Positions 9,280 through 19,638 are shown, numbered from the stretch's first letter. The stretch is 64,000 bases of DNA from Gemmatimonadota bacterium (GCA_022571515.1 JACZXQ010000003.1:149001-213000), one strand, 5' to 3'. Made by a program: numbers and translations. The notes: generated by a model from the sequence alone, not told the origin.

Positions 9280-9522
9280 TTACTCTCCGGCTTGCTGTTC
9301 TATGTAGGTGATCGCGTCGCCGACCGTGCGCATCTTCTCCGCATCCTCGTCGGGGATGTCCACGCCGAATTCCTCTTCGAAGGCCATGACCAACTCGACC
9401 GTGTCCAGGGAGTCCGCACCCAGATCCTCGACGAACGACGCCTCATGCGTGACCTTCTCGGGATCGACGCCCAACTCGTTGATGATGATTTCCTTGACCT
9501 TGGCCTCTGCGTTATCAGCCAT
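9280..9522 (-). CDS. acpP: Acyl carrier protein
   Basis: Small acidic carrier that holds the growing acyl chain on a 4'-phosphopantetheine arm. The 80-residue protein carries the attachment motif GADSLD with Ser38, flanked by the usual acidic helix II ([20 protein letters not shown]). It lies between fabG and fabF, as in many bacteria. The 77 bp between this ATG and the fabG stop are richer in A+T than their surroundings and contain GGAGGAAACATGG just before the start, a strong ribosome binding site that suits a very abundant protein. Confidence 0.97.
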   Translation of the reverse strand: MADNAEAKVKEIIINELGVDPEKVTHEASFVEDLGADSLDTVELVMAFEEEFGVDIPDEDAEKMRTVGDAITYIEQQAGE

Positions 9523-9599
9523 GTTTCCTCCGCGAAGATTATTGTGTGTTCCTACTCAGCTAGCCTATTTCGACATTTGGTGTTCGGATCGGCCCGATC

Positions 9600-10337
9600 C
9601 TACATGACCATCCCGCCGTCTACTGTGATGACCTGGCCGGTAATGTAGCGAGCCCCCGGCCCTGCGAGAAAGCGAATGACGCTCGCGACCTCCCCCGGCT
9701 CGCCCAGGCGCTCCATTGGGATGTGGGCCTGTAGCTCTTCCACAACCGACTGGTCCAACCCGGAAGTCATATCGGTCCGAATGTAACCGGGCGCAACCGC
9801 GTTGCAGCGAACCCCCCTCGGTGCCAGCTCACGGGCCACACTCTTGGTGAAGCCGTGCAGGCCCGCCTTCGACGCCGCGTAGTTGGCCTGGCCCGCGTTT
9901 CCCATCAGTCCGACCACCGACGAGACGTTGATGATCGAACCCTCTCGGCGCTTCATCAGCCCTCTACATGCTGCGCGTGTCATATTGAAGGTGCCCTTGA
10001 GGTTAACATTCATCACTTCATCCCAATCCTCGCTCTTCATACGCAACAATAACGTGTCTTTCGTGATGCCTGCATTATTCACGAGCGTATAAATGGGGCC
10101 CAGATCCGCTTCGGCCTGCTTGAGGGTTGCCGTGGCCACATCGTAATCACCCACGTCGCAGGCGTAGCCCGCATGTCCCGAGCCGGGAAGTTCCTTCGCG
10201 GCGGCGGCGGCGGCATCTCCGTTGCGGCCAATCACCGCCACCGTCGCACCCGCAGCAGCCAGTTCTTCACACACAGCCCGCCCGATGCCGCGCGAACCGC
10301 CGGTCACGAGTGCAACCTTGCCTTCGAACTCACGCAT
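9600..10337 (-). CDS. fabG: 3-oxoacyl-ACP reductase
   Basis: NADPH-dependent reduction of 3-oxoacyl-ACP in fatty acid elongation. The 245-residue short-chain dehydrogenase has the cofactor loop TGGSRGIG (12-19), NNAG (87-90), and the catalytic Ser140, Tyr153 and Lys157 (NYAASKAG). The C-terminal ITVDGGMVM is typical of FabG. The start overlaps the 3' end of fabD by 8 bp, showing translational coupling. Position within the fab cluster separates it from the many other short-chain reductases. Confidence 0.96.
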   Translation of the reverse strand: MREFEGKVALVTGGSRGIGRAVCEELAAAGATVAVIGRNGDAAAAAAKELPGSGHAGYACDVGDYDVATATLKQAEADLGPIYTLVNNAGITKDTLLLRMKSEDWDEVMNVNLKGTFNMTRAACRGLMKRREGSIINVSSVVGLMGNAGQANYAASKAGLHGFTKSVARELAPRGVRCNAVAPGYIRTDMTSGLDQSVVEELQAHIPMERLGEPGEVASVIRFLAGPGARYITGQVITVDGGMVM

Positions 10338-11271
10338 GTTCGGATTCCTCGCTCAAGAGCGCGTCAATGTCATCCGGTTCGCCCACCGCCTGGCACGGCA
10401 CACCGCGTGCGTTCCGCCGGCTCAATCCGCAAAGCACGGACCCGGGGCCCATCTCGATGAAGCGGTCCACGCCGGCGCTGAGCATCTCCCGCATGGACCC
10501 CGCCCACCGTACCGGCGAGGTCAGTTGGTCCACCAAGAGTTCCCTGGCCGTGTCACCGTCGGTGACGGGGCCGGTTGTCACGTTGGACACGACCGGGAAG
10601 TGGGGATCGCCGAAGTTTAGGTCATTCAGCTTGGCCCGCAATCCCTTTGCCGCCGGCGCCATGAGGGGGGAGTGGAAGGCTCCGGAGACGCTGAGCGGGA
10701 CCACGCGACGGGCGCCCGCCTCGCTGGCGAGTCGCATTCCCTCGTCGACTCCCTCCCTATCCCCGCTGATCACTACCTGGCCAGGACAATTGAAGTTCGC
10801 GGGAACGCAGATCCTACCCCCTCCGGAGGCGGCCTCGCACACCGCAATGAGCTCGTCGTCGCTCAGGCCAATCACTGCCGCCATCGTCCCGGCTCGTTTG
10901 GTGCTCGCGCCGAACATGAGCTGGCCCCGCAGGCGCACGCCGGCCACCGCGTCGGAAAAGGACAGGGTGCCTGCCGCGACGTGCGCGGAGTATTCGCCAA
11001 GGGAGTGTCCCGCCGCGTGCGAGATTCTGCCAACCGCCTCACCGACGATACGGAACACGGCGACCGAGTGCGTCAGGATGGCCGGTTGTGCGTTCTGCGT
11101 GAGGACCAATTCGTCCTCCGGGCCTTCCCAGCACAACCGCGACAATGCGAAGCCGAGGATATCGTCCGCCTCTTCGAACGTGCGGGCAGCCTCCGGGTAG
11201 GCGCGAGCCAATTGGAGGCCCAGTCCCACATGCTGTGATCCCTGGCCGGGAAAGAGTATGGCAGTCGACAC
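10330..11271 (-). CDS. fabD: Malonyl-CoA:ACP S-malonyltransferase
   Basis: Loads malonyl groups from CoA onto ACP to supply fatty acid elongation. The 313-residue protein starts MSTAILFPGQGSQHVG, the family N-terminus. It has the nucleophile elbow GHSLGEYSAH with Ser90 and the catalytic histidine in SGAFHSPLM near residue 200. The upstream neighbour plsX ends only 110 bp away. In many bacteria fabH sits between these two genes, but there is no space for it here. The gene overlaps fabG at its 3' end. Confidence 0.96.
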   Translation of the reverse strand: MSTAILFPGQGSQHVGLGLQLARAYPEAARTFEEADDILGFALSRLCWEGPEDELVLTQNAQPAILTHSVAVFRIVGEAVGRISHAAGHSLGEYSAHVAAGTLSFSDAVAGVRLRGQLMFGASTKRAGTMAAVIGLSDDELIAVCEAASGGGRICVPANFNCPGQVVISGDREGVDEGMRLASEAGARRVVPLSVSGAFHSPLMAPAAKGLRAKLNDLNFGDPHFPVVSNVTTGPVTDGDTARELLVDQLTSPVRWAGSMREMLSAGVDRFIEMGPGSVLCGLSRRNARGVPCQAVGEPDDIDALLSEESEHA

Positions 11272-11381
11272 GGTAGTCTCGGGTCTTGGTCAGTGAATGG
11301 GCTTCAGCGGGCGCTACCAGCGATGTACCGCTCGCGAATGCCCGTGCGCCGGATCCGGCTCCACGAGCGGCCGTGGCTTCT

Positions 11382-12377
11382 TCATACGTGCTCGCCGACC
11401 GCGCGCCCAGCGGTGACGGCCCGTTGCTCGTGCTGGACAATGGAAGACCGGACGGCCCTGGCCGCCACGTGGATGGCGTTGTGAATCGCCTTGGGCGGCG
11501 AGTCTCCGTGGCAGATGATCGAGACTCCGTTCAGCCCCAGCAGCGGGGCACCACCCGTCTCGGTGTAGTCCAGCACACGGAACACCTCCTCCAGATCGTC
11601 GGTGGGAGCCATGCTGTCCGCACTCCGCCTCAGCAAGCCGAGGATGAAGGTGGCGACGGACTCGTAGAACTTGAGAAGCACGTTCCCTACGAATCCGTCA
11701 CAAACGAGCACGTCGCAACGGCCGAGAATAATCTCCCGTCCCTCGACGTTGCCGATGAAATTGAGATCGCTCTCGGCAAGCAGCCGATGTGCCTCGAGCG
11801 CGAGCTCGCCACCCTTCTCAGGTTCCTCCCCGATGTTGAGAAGCCCCACACGAGGGCTTTTCACGTCCATCAAATACTCGGCGTACACGCTTCCCAAATG
11901 CGCGAACTGAAGGAGTTGCTGGGGCTTGCAGTCGACGTTGGCCCCCGCGTCCAGCAAGAGCAGTGAGCCTTTGGAGGTGGGCACTACCGCCCCGATAGCC
12001 GGCCGATCGACTCCTTCGAGGCGACGCAGAATGAACAGTGAAGCGGCCATCACGGCGCCGGTGGAGCCCGCACTGATGAAGGCATCGGCTTCGCCGGCCT
12101 TCTGGAGCCGAAGGCCTACTACGATGGAGGAGTGGGGTTTTCGACGTATTACCGTGGAGGGAGTGTCGGTCGGAAGGACACGATCCGGGGCATGGACGAC
12201 GCTCACACGGTCCTCGGGGTAGTCGCTGTGACGCTCCAACTCGGATCGGATGGTGGCTTCATCCCCAACGAGGATGACCTCCAGTTCCTCATCCGAACCC
12301 CGGAGCGCCTCGATTACACCCGCAATCTCACTCACAGGGGCGCCGTCGGTACCCATGGCGTCCAGCGCAATCCGCAC
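11382..12377 (-). CDS. plsX: Phosphate acyltransferase PlsX
   Basis: Converts acyl-ACP to acyl-phosphate, the acyl donor for PlsY in phospholipid synthesis, and links fatty acid production to membrane synthesis. The 331-residue protein starts MRIALDAMGTDGAPVSEIAG, the characteristic PlsX N-terminus. It also has SAGSTGAVMA, RPAIGAVVPT, LLDAGANVDCKP and GFVGNVLLKFYE, all recognisable PlsX signatures. It follows yceD-rpmF on the same strand, the usual order in many phyla, with about 100 bp holding a hairpin in between. Confidence 0.95.
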   Translation of the reverse strand: MRIALDAMGTDGAPVSEIAGVIEALRGSDEELEVILVGDEATIRSELERHSDYPEDRVSVVHAPDRVLPTDTPSTVIRRKPHSSIVVGLRLQKAGEADAFISAGSTGAVMAASLFILRRLEGVDRPAIGAVVPTSKGSLLLLDAGANVDCKPQQLLQFAHLGSVYAEYLMDVKSPRVGLLNIGEEPEKGGELALEAHRLLAESDLNFIGNVEGREIILGRCDVLVCDGFVGNVLLKFYESVATFILGLLRRSADSMAPTDDLEEVFRVLDYTETGGAPLLGLNGVSIICHGDSPPKAIHNAIHVAARAVRSSIVQHEQRAVTAGRAVGEHV

Positions 12378-12457
12378 GGTTCGGACCTCGCTTAGCTTAG
12401 TGGCTGAGGTGTGCTGAAACCCAGGGGGCGACTAGGGCGCGCCTCCTGCTCCCGGCC

Positions 12458-12475
12458 GCCTGTGGTGTCACAGGC
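12458..12475. repeat. Perfect inverted repeat between rpmF and plsX
   Basis: The arms GCCTGTG and CACAGGC form a perfect 7-bp stem around a 4-base loop. It lies 4 bp past the rpmF stop, in the 101-bp spacer before plsX. No T-tract follows on the minus strand, so it is not a standard intrinsic terminator. It could stabilise the rpmF mRNA 3' end or attenuate read-through into the fab genes. The palindrome is directly visible; the function is a guess. Confidence 0.45.
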
Positions 12476-12478
12476 CGC

Positions 12479-12661
12479 CTAGTCCAAGTCGGTCTCAACG
12501 ACGGCCTTGCCGCCGTAGTACCCACAACTCGGGCACACACGATGCGGGATCTTGGGATCCCCACATCGGGAGCACGCATGCGTGACCACCGGCTCCGCCT
12601 TGTAGTGCGTGCGACGCTTACGTTTGCGCTGCTTCGAGATTTTTTTCTTGGGAACAGCCAT
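12479..12661 (-). CDS. rpmF: 50S ribosomal protein L32
   Basis: Small protein of the large ribosomal subunit. The 60 residues start MAVPKKKISKQRKRKRR, the classic basic L32 N-terminus. Two CxxC pairs (CSRCG and CPSCGYY) form a zinc ribbon, so this is the zinc-binding C+ form. It lies between yceD (9 bp upstream) and plsX, the arrangement seen across many bacteria. Its ATG is preceded on the minus strand by an A/T-rich spacer. Confidence 0.97.
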   Translation of the reverse strand: MAVPKKKISKQRKRKRRTHYKAEPVVTHACSRCGDPKIPHRVCPSCGYYGGKAVVETDLD

Positions 12662-12670
12662 TTTTTGATT

Positions 12671-13189
12671 TCACTCGCTACCCAGCGTCCGGAGTACATC
12701 CCAGTGAGGATCCGCATCCTCCCCGGAGCACTGGCAGTTCTCTTCATTCAGGTTAGTACCGCACCCCGAGCACAGTCCCCGGCAATCCTCTTGGCAGAAC
12801 GCGTAGGAGGGCGCCGTCAGTACCAACTCCTCGCGAATGGGCCCGCGCAGGTCCAACTCCGTCGCGCTAGCCCCCAGGGGATACAGATCCCCCGCGGGGT
12901 CTTCACCCAACTCATCCGCCGGGGCGAACACCAACGTCAACTCCGTATCAAACGGGGAGTTCAACTCTACCAGGCAACGCCGGCATTCCTGCACCAGCGA
13001 TGCCTGAACACTCCCCCGTATGACGACCTCGCCAGAGCCCGCGATGGTCGCCTCTATCCTAACGTGAAGGGGCGACGCGAACCGCATACCCGACTCCTCG
13101 AACAACGGGTCGTACGGGTTGATCGCACCCTCGACCCGGAGTACGCCCTCTCGCTCTAGGCGAACCAGATCGACTCTGAGCATAGTCAT
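12671..13189 (-). CDS. YceD family protein (DUF177)
   Basis: Member of the DUF177/YceD family, almost always encoded directly upstream of rpmF, as here. Homologues have been linked to 23S rRNA accumulation and ribosome biogenesis in plants and bacteria; the exact role is not settled. The 172-residue protein has the family's central segment QECRRCLVEL and a cysteine-rich C-terminus (FCQEDCRGLCSGCGTNLN), which may bind a metal. A second in-frame ATG at 13183 would shorten the protein by two residues. Confidence 0.88.
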   Translation of the reverse strand: MTMLRVDLVRLEREGVLRVEGAINPYDPLFEESGMRFASPLHVRIEATIAGSGEVVIRGSVQASLVQECRRCLVELNSPFDTELTLVFAPADELGEDPAGDLYPLGASATELDLRGPIREELVLTAPSYAFCQEDCRGLCSGCGTNLNEENCQCSGEDADPHWDVLRTLGSE

Positions 13190-13265
13190 AAAAGTTAGCC
13201 GGAGCCATGGGGTCAGTCAACGTAGAAGGCCGCCGGAGAATAACTTCGCCGATGCCCTCCTGTGG

Positions 13266-13691
13266 TCAGCCGCTGAGCCCCAGGCGCTCGTGCGCGGAGA
13301 AGAAGAAACCGATCTCCCCGCTGGCGTTTTCGTCCGAGTCGGAAGCGTGGATAGCATTCCGCTCCTTCGACTCGGCATAGAGGTTCCGCACCGTCCCCTC
13401 CGCTGCCTCAGCGGGATCCGTCGCACCGATCGCTCCACGCAACGCGGACACTGCGTCGTCTTCCTCGAGGACCATCGGAATGACCGGTCCGGAGGTCATG
13501 AACTCGACGAGAGAGTCATAGAATGGCCTCTCCGAGTGAACCGCATAGAACTCCCTGGCTTGACCGACGCTCAGCCGGGTCATGCGAAGCGCCTGTACCT
13601 TGAAACCGCCCTCCTCGAGGTGCGCGATGATCTTTCCGGCGCTGCCAGACGCAACAGCGTCAGGCTTGATGATAGCCAAAGTAAGGCTCAT
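13266..13691 (-). CDS. ndk: Nucleoside diphosphate kinase
   Basis: Transfers the gamma phosphate between nucleoside triphosphates and diphosphates through a phosphohistidine. The ATG at 13691 gives 141 residues starting MSLTLAIIKPDAV, the standard N-terminus; the frame is open upstream to 13790 but carries no conserved sequence. The active-site motif is NAIHASDS with His115, where most NDKs have NAVHGSDS. The replacement of glycine by alanine after the histidine is a mild variant. It stands alone, followed by yceD 76 bp later and preceded by the CBS protein 46 bp away. Confidence 0.95.
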   Translation of the reverse strand: MSLTLAIIKPDAVASGSAGKIIAHLEEGGFKVQALRMTRLSVGQAREFYAVHSERPFYDSLVEFMTSGPVIPMVLEEDDAVSALRGAIGATDPAEAAEGTVRNLYAESKERNAIHASDSDENASGEIGFFFSAHERLGLSG

Positions 13692-13737
13692 GTGAACGAA
13701 TCCTCTTAGGGTTCTGGCCCCACTGGGGCCTTGCTGA

Positions 13738-14634
13738 TCAACCGGGTATGCTCGACTCCGGACGGGACAGCAGCCGCAATACGACCTCACGGTTCACGAA
13801 ACCCACCAGCTCGCCTTCACGGACCACCGGAACCTGTTCGAGATCCCGGTTGACCAGAATGTTGGCGGCCTCCAGAAGGCTTTGGTCCTCGGACACGCAC
13901 ATGATGGTTCGACTCATCACATCGCGAGCCGTCGGCTCCTCGGCTACATCAGCCACCGTGCCCTCGACCTCGCCAACCCGGAACCGAGGCAGGAGGTGCT
14001 TGATCGCGTCTCCGGTAGTGATGATCCCCAGCACCTCATACTTTTCTCCGACGACGGGGACCACGCGCACCTCGCGCCGAACCATGAGGTCGATGATCTC
14101 GGAGAGGGGTGTATCCGGATAGACCCGGTAGTTGAGCGAGATCAAAGCGTCCTCGACGAGTAGATGCTCCTGGAGCTCGACATCCATCAGGTCGGTGAGC
14201 GCGAAGGCCTGCTCCGGGCGGGTCGCCCTCTTGATCTCATCCTCCAGCTCGTGGTCGCGAAGCGCCCGCTTGATGGCGGGGATGATCTGATCACGAAGCG
14301 TGGCCACCCGCCGAGGCGTCAGGAGTAGCAGGATGACCCGGCATGCTGCCGGAGGCGCGCCCTGCACCGCGATCTCGATCGGCTCGGCCGCCACGGCCAG
14401 GGCTCCACAGAGATCGTCCACCAACTCGGTCTGGGCGGCCACGACCACGGTCTCCTCCCCCACGCGGAACACCTCCCCGACACCGCTCACCAGTTCGGCC
14501 ACGAGCTTTTGGTCCCGGTCGCCGCCGCCGGCCATCGAGCCCGCCGTGGCCAGGGTCGTGAGCACATCCTCGAGAGACCGCCCCTCCGTCTGGAGCACGA
14601 TGCGGTCGTCGGATAGAATATCGGAGACCCTCAT
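13738..14634 (-). CDS. EIIA-Ntr-like domain fused to a CBS pair, phosphohistidine missing
   Basis: Probable cytosolic regulatory protein of 298 residues. The first 145 residues follow the pattern of a PTS EIIA type 2 (PtsN) domain: MRVSDILSDDRIVLQTEGRS resembles the PtsN start, and VILLLLTPRRVATLRDQIIPA followed by RALRDHELEDEI resembles its C-terminal half. At the place where PtsN has the phosphorylated histidine (GIGHGVAIPH), this protein has GVGEVFRVGEETVVV with no histidine, so PTS phosphorylation looks lost. Two CBS motifs follow (about 150-215 and 230-295), which usually bind adenine nucleotides. It lies just downstream of sucD (45 bp). The EIIA assignment is by eye and needs a profile search; the CBS pair is secure. 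Confidence 0.75.
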   Translation of the reverse strand: MRVSDILSDDRIVLQTEGRSLEDVLTTLATAGSMAGGGDRDQKLVAELVSGVGEVFRVGEETVVVAAQTELVDDLCGALAVAAEPIEIAVQGAPPAACRVILLLLTPRRVATLRDQIIPAIKRALRDHELEDEIKRATRPEQAFALTDLMDVELQEHLLVEDALISLNYRVYPDTPLSEIIDLMVRREVRVVPVVGEKYEVLGIITTGDAIKHLLPRFRVGEVEGTVADVAEEPTARDVMSRTIMCVSEDQSLLEAANILVNRDLEQVPVVREGELVGFVNREVVLRLLSRPESSIPG

Positions 14635-14679
14635 GGTTTCTCCTCTCGATTCCTCGAAAGCCTTCGCTTCAGCTCGGGC

Positions 14680-15567
<888 letters not shown>

Positions 15568-15569
15568 GA

Positions 15570-16706
15570 TCAGTTCCCCTCCGTCATCTGAACGGCCCGT
15601 TCCACCACTTCGTCCATCGATGTGAACGCGGAAAATCCAGCGTCGGCCAGGATCTGAAGCGCAAGTTCCTCGTTGGTGCCCGTCAGCCTGATGAGGATCG
15701 GAGGCTTGATATCGATGCTCTGCGTCGCCGCCACGATGCCGTTCGCGACATCATCGCAGCGTGTGATCCCGCCGAAGATGTTGAAGAGGATCACCTCGAC
15801 GTTGGGGTCAGAGGTGATGATCTCGAGCGCCGCAACGACTTTGTCGGGATTCGAGGAGCCCCCGATGTCCAGAAAATTGGCCGGCTCGCCTCCGTAGAAC
15901 TTGACGAGGTCCATCGTGGCCATCGCCAACCCGGCACCGTTGACGCAGCATCCGACGTTCCCGTCCAGCTTCACGTAGCTGAGGTCGGCTTCCCTCGCCC
16001 GGGTTTCGGCCCAGGGTTCGGCCGAGAGATCACGGTACTCGGCGATGGACGGCTTTCGGAACAACTCGTTGTCGTCGATGCTGAGCTTCGCGTCGATCGC
16101 CTTCACCTCGCCGGCGTCGGTCGAGATGAGCGGATTGATCTCGGCCATGGATGCGCCGGCCGACGTGAACGCGTCGTATAGCTGGGCAATGATCCGGGAG
16201 GCCTGCTTCGCCAAGGCCGGGTCATCGTAGAGCGTGGAGGCCAGCCAGTACGCCTGGTGCGGAAGCATCCCGTACCGAGGGTCGACGACCAGTTTACGGA
16301 TGGCGTCGGGGTTGGTGTGCGCCACCTCCTCGATGTCGATACCACCCTCGGCCGACACCATGAACGTGGGCGCCTGGGTCTTGCGATCGATGAGAACGCC
16401 GACATAGGACTCCGTCGCGATGTCCTCGGCCGGAGTGACCAGAACCCGGTTCACCGTGAGACCGTTGATCTCCATGCCGAGAATCGCCTCGGCGTGCTGG
16501 CGCGCCTCTTCCGGGCTGGGAGCAAGCTTTACTCCCCCGGCCTTGCCTCGACCTCCCGAGTGCACCTGGGCTTTCACGACAACCGTGCCACCGTACCCAC
16601 GAGCGAGTTCTTCGGCCCGCTCAGGCGTGTCGGCGACCTCGCCGGGCGGCACCGGAATGCCCGCCGCGCGGAAAATTTCCTTGGCCTGATATTCGTGAAC
16701 GTTCAT
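15570..16706 (-). CDS. sucC: Succinyl-CoA synthetase, beta subunit
   Basis: ATP-grasp subunit that binds nucleotide and succinate and works with SucD in the TCA cycle. The 378-residue protein starts [20 protein letters not shown], the family N-terminus. It also has [35 protein letters not shown] and [10 protein letters not shown], all diagnostic. It leads the sucC-sucD-EIIA/CBS group. The 160-bp spacer upstream, before the UPF0182 gene, probably holds its promoter; I could not single out convincing -35/-10 boxes. Confidence 0.97.
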   Translation of the reverse strand: MNVHEYQAKEIFRAAGIPVPPGEVADTPERAEELARGYGGTVVVKAQVHSGGRGKAGGVKLAPSPEEARQHAEAILGMEINGLTVNRVLVTPAEDIATESYVGVLIDRKTQAPTFMVSAEGGIDIEEVAHTNPDAIRKLVVDPRYGMLPHQAYWLASTLYDDPALAKQASRIIAQLYDAFTSAGASMAEINPLISTDAGEVKAIDAKLSIDDNELFRKPSIAEYRDLSAEPWAETRAREADLSYVKLDGNVGCCVNGAGLAMATMDLVKFYGGEPANFLDIGGSSNPDKVVAALEIITSDPNVEVILFNIFGGITRCDDVANGIVAATQSIDIKPPILIRLTGTNEELALQILADAGFSAFTSMDEVVERAVQMTEGN

Positions 16707-16866
16707 GCTCGTCCGTTCGACTGTTCAGGGATGGGGCCGGAGCATCGTCCAGGCTGGGTTATCGTGGCAGCCTCGGTGCGTGGAAGCGGTGGTGCTTCGC
16801 CGGTCACACAGACGGGTCAAGCTACCAAGGCCCTCCCCATCAAGGAAGAGGTTGACGGATCCCGAT

Positions 16867-19638
16867 TCACCCCGCCGCATTCAAGCGGCTGAGGAGAGCC
16901 CTCAGCTCCGCCAGAGCGCTGCCGAAGCCTTCGTAGTCACCCGACCGCAGACGCCGCTCCGCCTCGTCGAGCAACTGGAGCGCTTCGGCGGGCCACTCGC
17001 TACGATCGCCGGGCAAGGCGATCTCCGGCACCGAGGAGAGATCCACGGCACCGCCTTGCCCACCACCGGCCCGAACGAGCTCTGCGATGGCCGCTCGCAC
17101 GGTGGGTTGCATCGAGACTCGCCGGCCATCGCTCACGACGAAGCGCTGGAGCTCCGGAATTGCGCCCCTGCTCGCGGCGAGGAACACGGGCTCGATGTAG
17201 AGCAGAGCCTTGCCGACCGGCACGACGTGAAGGTGGCCGGTCCAGACGTTGCTGCCGCCCTGCCGCCACAGCGAGAACTGCTCCGAGATTGTTGGATCCT
17301 GCTCTACGAGGGCCTCGATCTGCCGTGGGCCCTGCACGAGCTCCTCACGGGGCACATCGTAGAGCACCAGCTCACCGTAGTGCCCCGGGTCGTTCCGAGC
17401 CACAAAAATCGCCGCGAGGTTATTACGTCCGAGAGGCACGAACACCGTGGTGAGAAGAAACGAGGGCTCGTCGTCACCTGGAAGCCGGTACAACCCGTAC
17501 TCGGGCCGATACGGGACCGGTCGGTCATCCCGCTCCAGCTCTGCGGCGTCGTCCCAGACGTCCTGCTGTCTGTGGAACTCAGCCGCGGTCTCCAGATGGT
17601 ATTGATGCAAGACCGTGGCCTGTATGGCCATGAGCGACTTCGGATAACGGAGGTGCCGCTTGAGGCCCTCGGGCATGTCGCTGAGAGGCTTGAAGAGCCC
17701 GGGGAATCCGCCCTCATAAAGCTTGAGGAGCGGATCTTGAGTATCCACCACGTAGAGGTTCAGCTCTCCGGTCTTGGCGTCCACCGTGATCTTCACGCTG
17801 TTGCGAACGTACCGGACCGGCCTTCGCGGCATCAGGTCGTACTGGCGGGAGAGGGGGAACCAGCGGGTGCCCGTAAACCCATCGAGCATCCAAACGATGT
17901 GGCCGTCGTACACGACCGGGTATGGGGCCTCCGGAAAACGGAGCAGATTACCCGTCACCCGGCTGACCCGCTCCACCACGCTTCGCCTGAACAGAAGCCG
18001 GGTGTCATCCGTAATCTCACTCGCGAGTAGGAGGTTGGCATCCCGAAAGTGCCATGCGAGCGCGAGTTTGCGCAGTAGTGAGTTGAGCTGGATGCCGCGG
18101 GGATAGTCGATCCCTTCCTCACCGGATTCGCCGAACGTGGCCACCAGCTCGGGGTCGGCGGGATTGATCAACACATACACCTGGCTAGGCTGGCTCCGCC
18201 GCGAACGGATGTACGTCAGCGAACCGGACAGCCTCAGACCCTCCGGGGCCATGCCCTCCGCGAACTCGACAGGCATGCCACTGAGGAACATCTCCGGCCG
18301 ACCCTCGGGCGTCTTCGTGGTCGCCGCACTCGCCACCGCGCCAAGTCCGGCGACGTAGGGGAATCGCAGGTGCCGATTCTGCCAATTGGGATCCGGAATC
18401 CCGGTCGCGTCGATCTCGCGTACGGCCAGTGCGACCAGAACGGCGCCATCCGCTCCGTCGTACCGATCGATGTTCACGTCAAGGAATGTGTAGTACTGCT
18501 TGTCCGTGTGAAGATTGTTGTACCGAGCCATCAGCGTGGCGGAGTTCCACATTGGCAAGCCGTCGAACTGTGCCGCGGCAGCCTGCCAGTTCACTGGATC
18601 GTCCGCGCTATATACGAACTGCTCGCGTTCGAGAACATCCAGCCCGAACCCGATTCGGGTGAAGCGCATGCTGTGCTCGATGTATGGCGTCTCCCGCTCC
18701 AACTCGTTGGGCTGCACTCGCAAGCGCTGCGAGAGGCTTGGGTAGATCTGGCCGACGACGATACCGCCGCCGATCACTCCGATCAGCCCCACAGTGAGCG
18801 GTAACATTCGGCCCTTCAGACCACTCCACATCGCGCCCACAGCAGCGAAGACCGAGAGCACGGTGAGCGTACGCATTGCCGGAAGCCGCGTATGGGCGTC
18901 GGTGTACCCGAAGATACCCTGGACGTCGGACGTGCCGTCGAACAACATCAAATACCTACCCAACCAGAACCGAAGGGCCAGGAAGAGGAAGAACGCGGCG
19001 ATCAGCACCGATAGGTGCACCCTCGCGTCACGGTCGATGATGACGCGATTCTTGCCGAACTGGAGCGCACCCGTGGCCGCATAGCCTGCCGAGCACAGCG
19101 TGAACACGAGAAACGCCAGCACCAGCGCGAAGGTGAGAATCGCCCCGAGCACAGGAACCAAGATCACGTAGGTCATCAGGTCCTTCCCGAGGATCGGATC
19201 AATGATGCCCCACACCGGTGCGCTCCGGAGAAAAAGCAATTGAAGGCCCATCGCCGGCGGAATCGAAGCGCCGAACCATGCACCGAGCAGGACTGCCGTC
19301 GAGACCACCGTCCACCGGACGTAGCTACGTGGTAGCTGCTCGGAGATCTCCAGGTCGCCGAAGCGCCGCTTGATCTGGATCTTCCCGAGGCTTCGAGCCA
19401 CGTATTGCAGATTCAGGGCGATGGTCGCGGCGACGATCGCGCCCCCTGCGAGCCGCGCACCCCACTCCCAGAACGCCCGCTTCCAGAACACGGTGGAGTA
19501 CTCGACCGTACGAAACCACAGGATCTCGACGTAGAGGGTCGAGACCAACCGGCCGACCAGAAGTGCGGCGATCAACACGATCCCTGCCATGGCGAGCGGC
19601 CGTCCGCCCTTCCACCGGGTTGCGCGAACCTCAGACAT
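16867..19638 (-). CDS. UPF0182 family membrane protein (COG1615)
   Basis: Very large membrane protein of unknown function, 923 residues, with the UPF0182 architecture. About seven hydrophobic segments lie in the first 320 residues, including a pair flanking LYVEILWFRTVEYSTVFWKR. A long extracytoplasmic domain follows, with family sequence such as YIEHSMRFTRIGFGLD, QYYTFLDVNIDRY and VRYVRNSVKITVDAKTGELNLYVVD. UPF0182 proteins occur mainly in actinobacteria, cyanobacteria and Gemmatimonadota-like lineages. The ATG at 19638 lies inside the 3' end of the phosphohexomutase gene; an upstream GTG at 19644 is an alternative. The coupling with the mutase hints at a cell-envelope role, but this is inference. 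Confidence 0.9.
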   Translation of the reverse strand: MSEVRATRWKGGRPLAMAGIVLIAALLVGRLVSTLYVEILWFRTVEYSTVFWKRAFWEWGARLAGGAIVAATIALNLQYVARSLGKIQIKRRFGDLEISEQLPRSYVRWTVVSTAVLLGAWFGASIPPAMGLQLLFLRSAPVWGIIDPILGKDLMTYVILVPVLGAILTFALVLAFLVFTLCSAGYAATGALQFGKNRVIIDRDARVHLSVLIAAFFLFLALRFWLGRYLMLFDGTSDVQGIFGYTDAHTRLPAMRTLTVLSVFAAVGAMWSGLKGRMLPLTVGLIGVIGGGIVVGQIYPSLSQRLRVQPNELERETPYIEHSMRFTRIGFGLDVLEREQFVYSADDPVNWQAAAAQFDGLPMWNSATLMARYNNLHTDKQYYTFLDVNIDRYDGADGAVLVALAVREIDATGIPDPNWQNRHLRFPYVAGLGAVASAATTKTPEGRPEMFLSGMPVEFAEGMAPEGLRLSGSLTYIRSRRSQPSQVYVLINPADPELVATFGESGEEGIDYPRGIQLNSLLRKLALAWHFRDANLLLASEITDDTRLLFRRSVVERVSRVTGNLLRFPEAPYPVVYDGHIVWMLDGFTGTRWFPLSRQYDLMPRRPVRYVRNSVKITVDAKTGELNLYVVDTQDPLLKLYEGGFPGLFKPLSDMPEGLKRHLRYPKSLMAIQATVLHQYHLETAAEFHRQQDVWDDAAELERDDRPVPYRPEYGLYRLPGDDEPSFLLTTVFVPLGRNNLAAIFVARNDPGHYGELVLYDVPREELVQGPRQIEALVEQDPTISEQFSLWRQGGSNVWTGHLHVVPVGKALLYIEPVFLAASRGAIPELQRFVVSDGRRVSMQPTVRAAIAELVRAGGGQGGAVDLSSVPEIALPGDRSEWPAEALQLLDEAERRLRSGDYEGFGSALAELRALLSRLNAAG

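Noticed and set aside
16705-18030. 441-codon plus-strand frame
   Set aside because: Antisense to the UPF0182 gene, with no domain or ribosome site.
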